Part shown: positions 5,674 to 5,962 of the stretch, in pieces | How the letters are laid out: each line of letters starts with the position of its first letter | Position numbering within the stretch: position 1 is the stretch's first letter | Assembly (NCBI GenBank): GCA_903910005.1 | Contig: CAIVXW010000270.1 | Span: 1-5,962, forward strand | Direction: 5' to 3' | DNA: 5,962 nt | From: an uncultured Methylococcaceae bacterium | Lineage (GTDB): Bacteria; Pseudomonadota; Gammaproteobacteria; Methylococcales; Methylococcaceae | The notes under the pieces: generated by a model | What the model was told of the DNA's origin: nothing | The model's database searches: none | The model's input: the letters and a program-made list of their open reading frames with translations, nothing else | Program-made: the position numbers and the translations under genes

Positions 5674-5962
5674 TCAGGCAAAATTCAGGCTGCATCGTGT
5701 AATTCGACTGTAAATGCCCCGAGCCTTGACCGGATGCAGTGGCCAGGCCACCCGACTCAACCGGTTTCGGTGGTGTTTTTTCAGCCAGTAGACCTCGGCT
5801 GAACAAATAATTCCATGCGGCACTGTTTGGCACCGGGTGGTTTTGCGAATGTAAAAATCACGCTCAAAATAGTCCAGCGTTGCCAGGGCGCGGCGTGATA
5901 CGCCGGTGTACAGAATGCCCTCAACCCGGCCAGACTGGCTCAAACCAAGGCCAGGGTAGTGC
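5674..5962 (-). CDS. Gamma-glutamylcyclotransferase / AIG2-like protein (5' partial)
   Basis: The reading frame enters at the right edge and ends at TGA (5676-5674), giving 95 C-terminal residues; the N-terminus and its YGTL-type substrate loop lie outside. Visible motifs are HYPGL at the edge, GRVEGILYTGVSRRALATLD, then LDYFERDFYIR with the family's central acidic residue (Glu, codon 5865-5863), then SAEVYWLKKHHRNRLS and a Trp-containing tail. This order matches AIG2-like/GGCT-fold proteins, small cytosolic enzymes of glutathione or gamma-glutamyl-amine metabolism, though many members have no proven substrate. The usual FEG is FER here. The last 20 or so residues are a weaker match, so the tail may have been altered by the structured sequence that follows, but no internal stop is seen. 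It lies 186 bp upstream of the STAS gene on the same strand; cotranscription is uncertain. Confidence 0.75.
   Translation of the reverse strand, partial: HYPGLGLSQSGRVEGILYTGVSRRALATLDYFERDFYIRKTTRCQTVPHGIICSAEVYWLKKHHRNRLSRVAWPLHPVKARGIYSRITRCSLNFA

Noticed and set aside
5456..5833. 125-codon minus-strand frame spanning the structured gap
   Set aside because: Its first part overlaps the AIG2-like gene in a different frame and its end overlaps the STAS start. The middle contains MKPAPVPVAV-like sequence that may be a translated shadow of a structured RNA. I cannot support it as a gene.

Overview
The window looks like chromosomal DNA from a Gram-negative bacterium, probably a gammaproteobacterium. 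The reasons are a type I secreted RTX/VCBS adhesin-like giant, a proteobacterial-style partner-switching pair and moderate GC content. The taxonomic call is an inference from gene content only.

Left two thirds (1-3897, + strand): the 3' part of one very large gene, open from the first base, so its N-terminus lies outside the window. It encodes 1298 visible residues. In order these are the tail of a VCBS unit, an alternating A-B-A-B-A array of about 122-129-residue VCBS repeats that are nearly identical at DNA level, a cadherin-like/tandem-95-type domain, a lamin-tail-like domain, about 170 residues I do not recognise, seven calcium-binding RTX nonapeptides, and a C-terminal type I secretion target domain. 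It is best read as a secreted or surface-anchored calcium-dependent adhesin.

Middle (3898-4080): a convergent intergenic gap with a strong imperfect hairpin just after the adhesin stop and a 9-bp tandem duplication.

Right third (minus strand, read from right to left): the C-terminal part of a gamma-glutamylcyclotransferase/AIG2-like protein running off the right edge. It is followed by a hairpin-rich 186-bp gap that resembles the right end of an IS200/IS605-type element, then a compact three-gene cluster: STAS anti-sigma factor antagonist (SpoIIAA/RsbV type), HATPase anti-sigma factor/serine kinase (SpoIIAB/RsbW type), and a PurN-type glycinamide ribonucleotide formyltransferase. Gaps of 22 and 14 bp suggest these three are cotranscribed. 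The STAS and kinase proteins form a classic phosphorylation-controlled partner switch. The cognate sigma factor or effector and the PP2C phosphatase are not in the window. Why PurN follows them is not evident from the sequence.

I did not find a clear new defence or mobile system. The most interesting points are the homogenised dimeric VCBS array, the unrecognised domain before the RTX block, the PurN/partner-switch linkage, and the transposon-end-like leader in front of the STAS gene.
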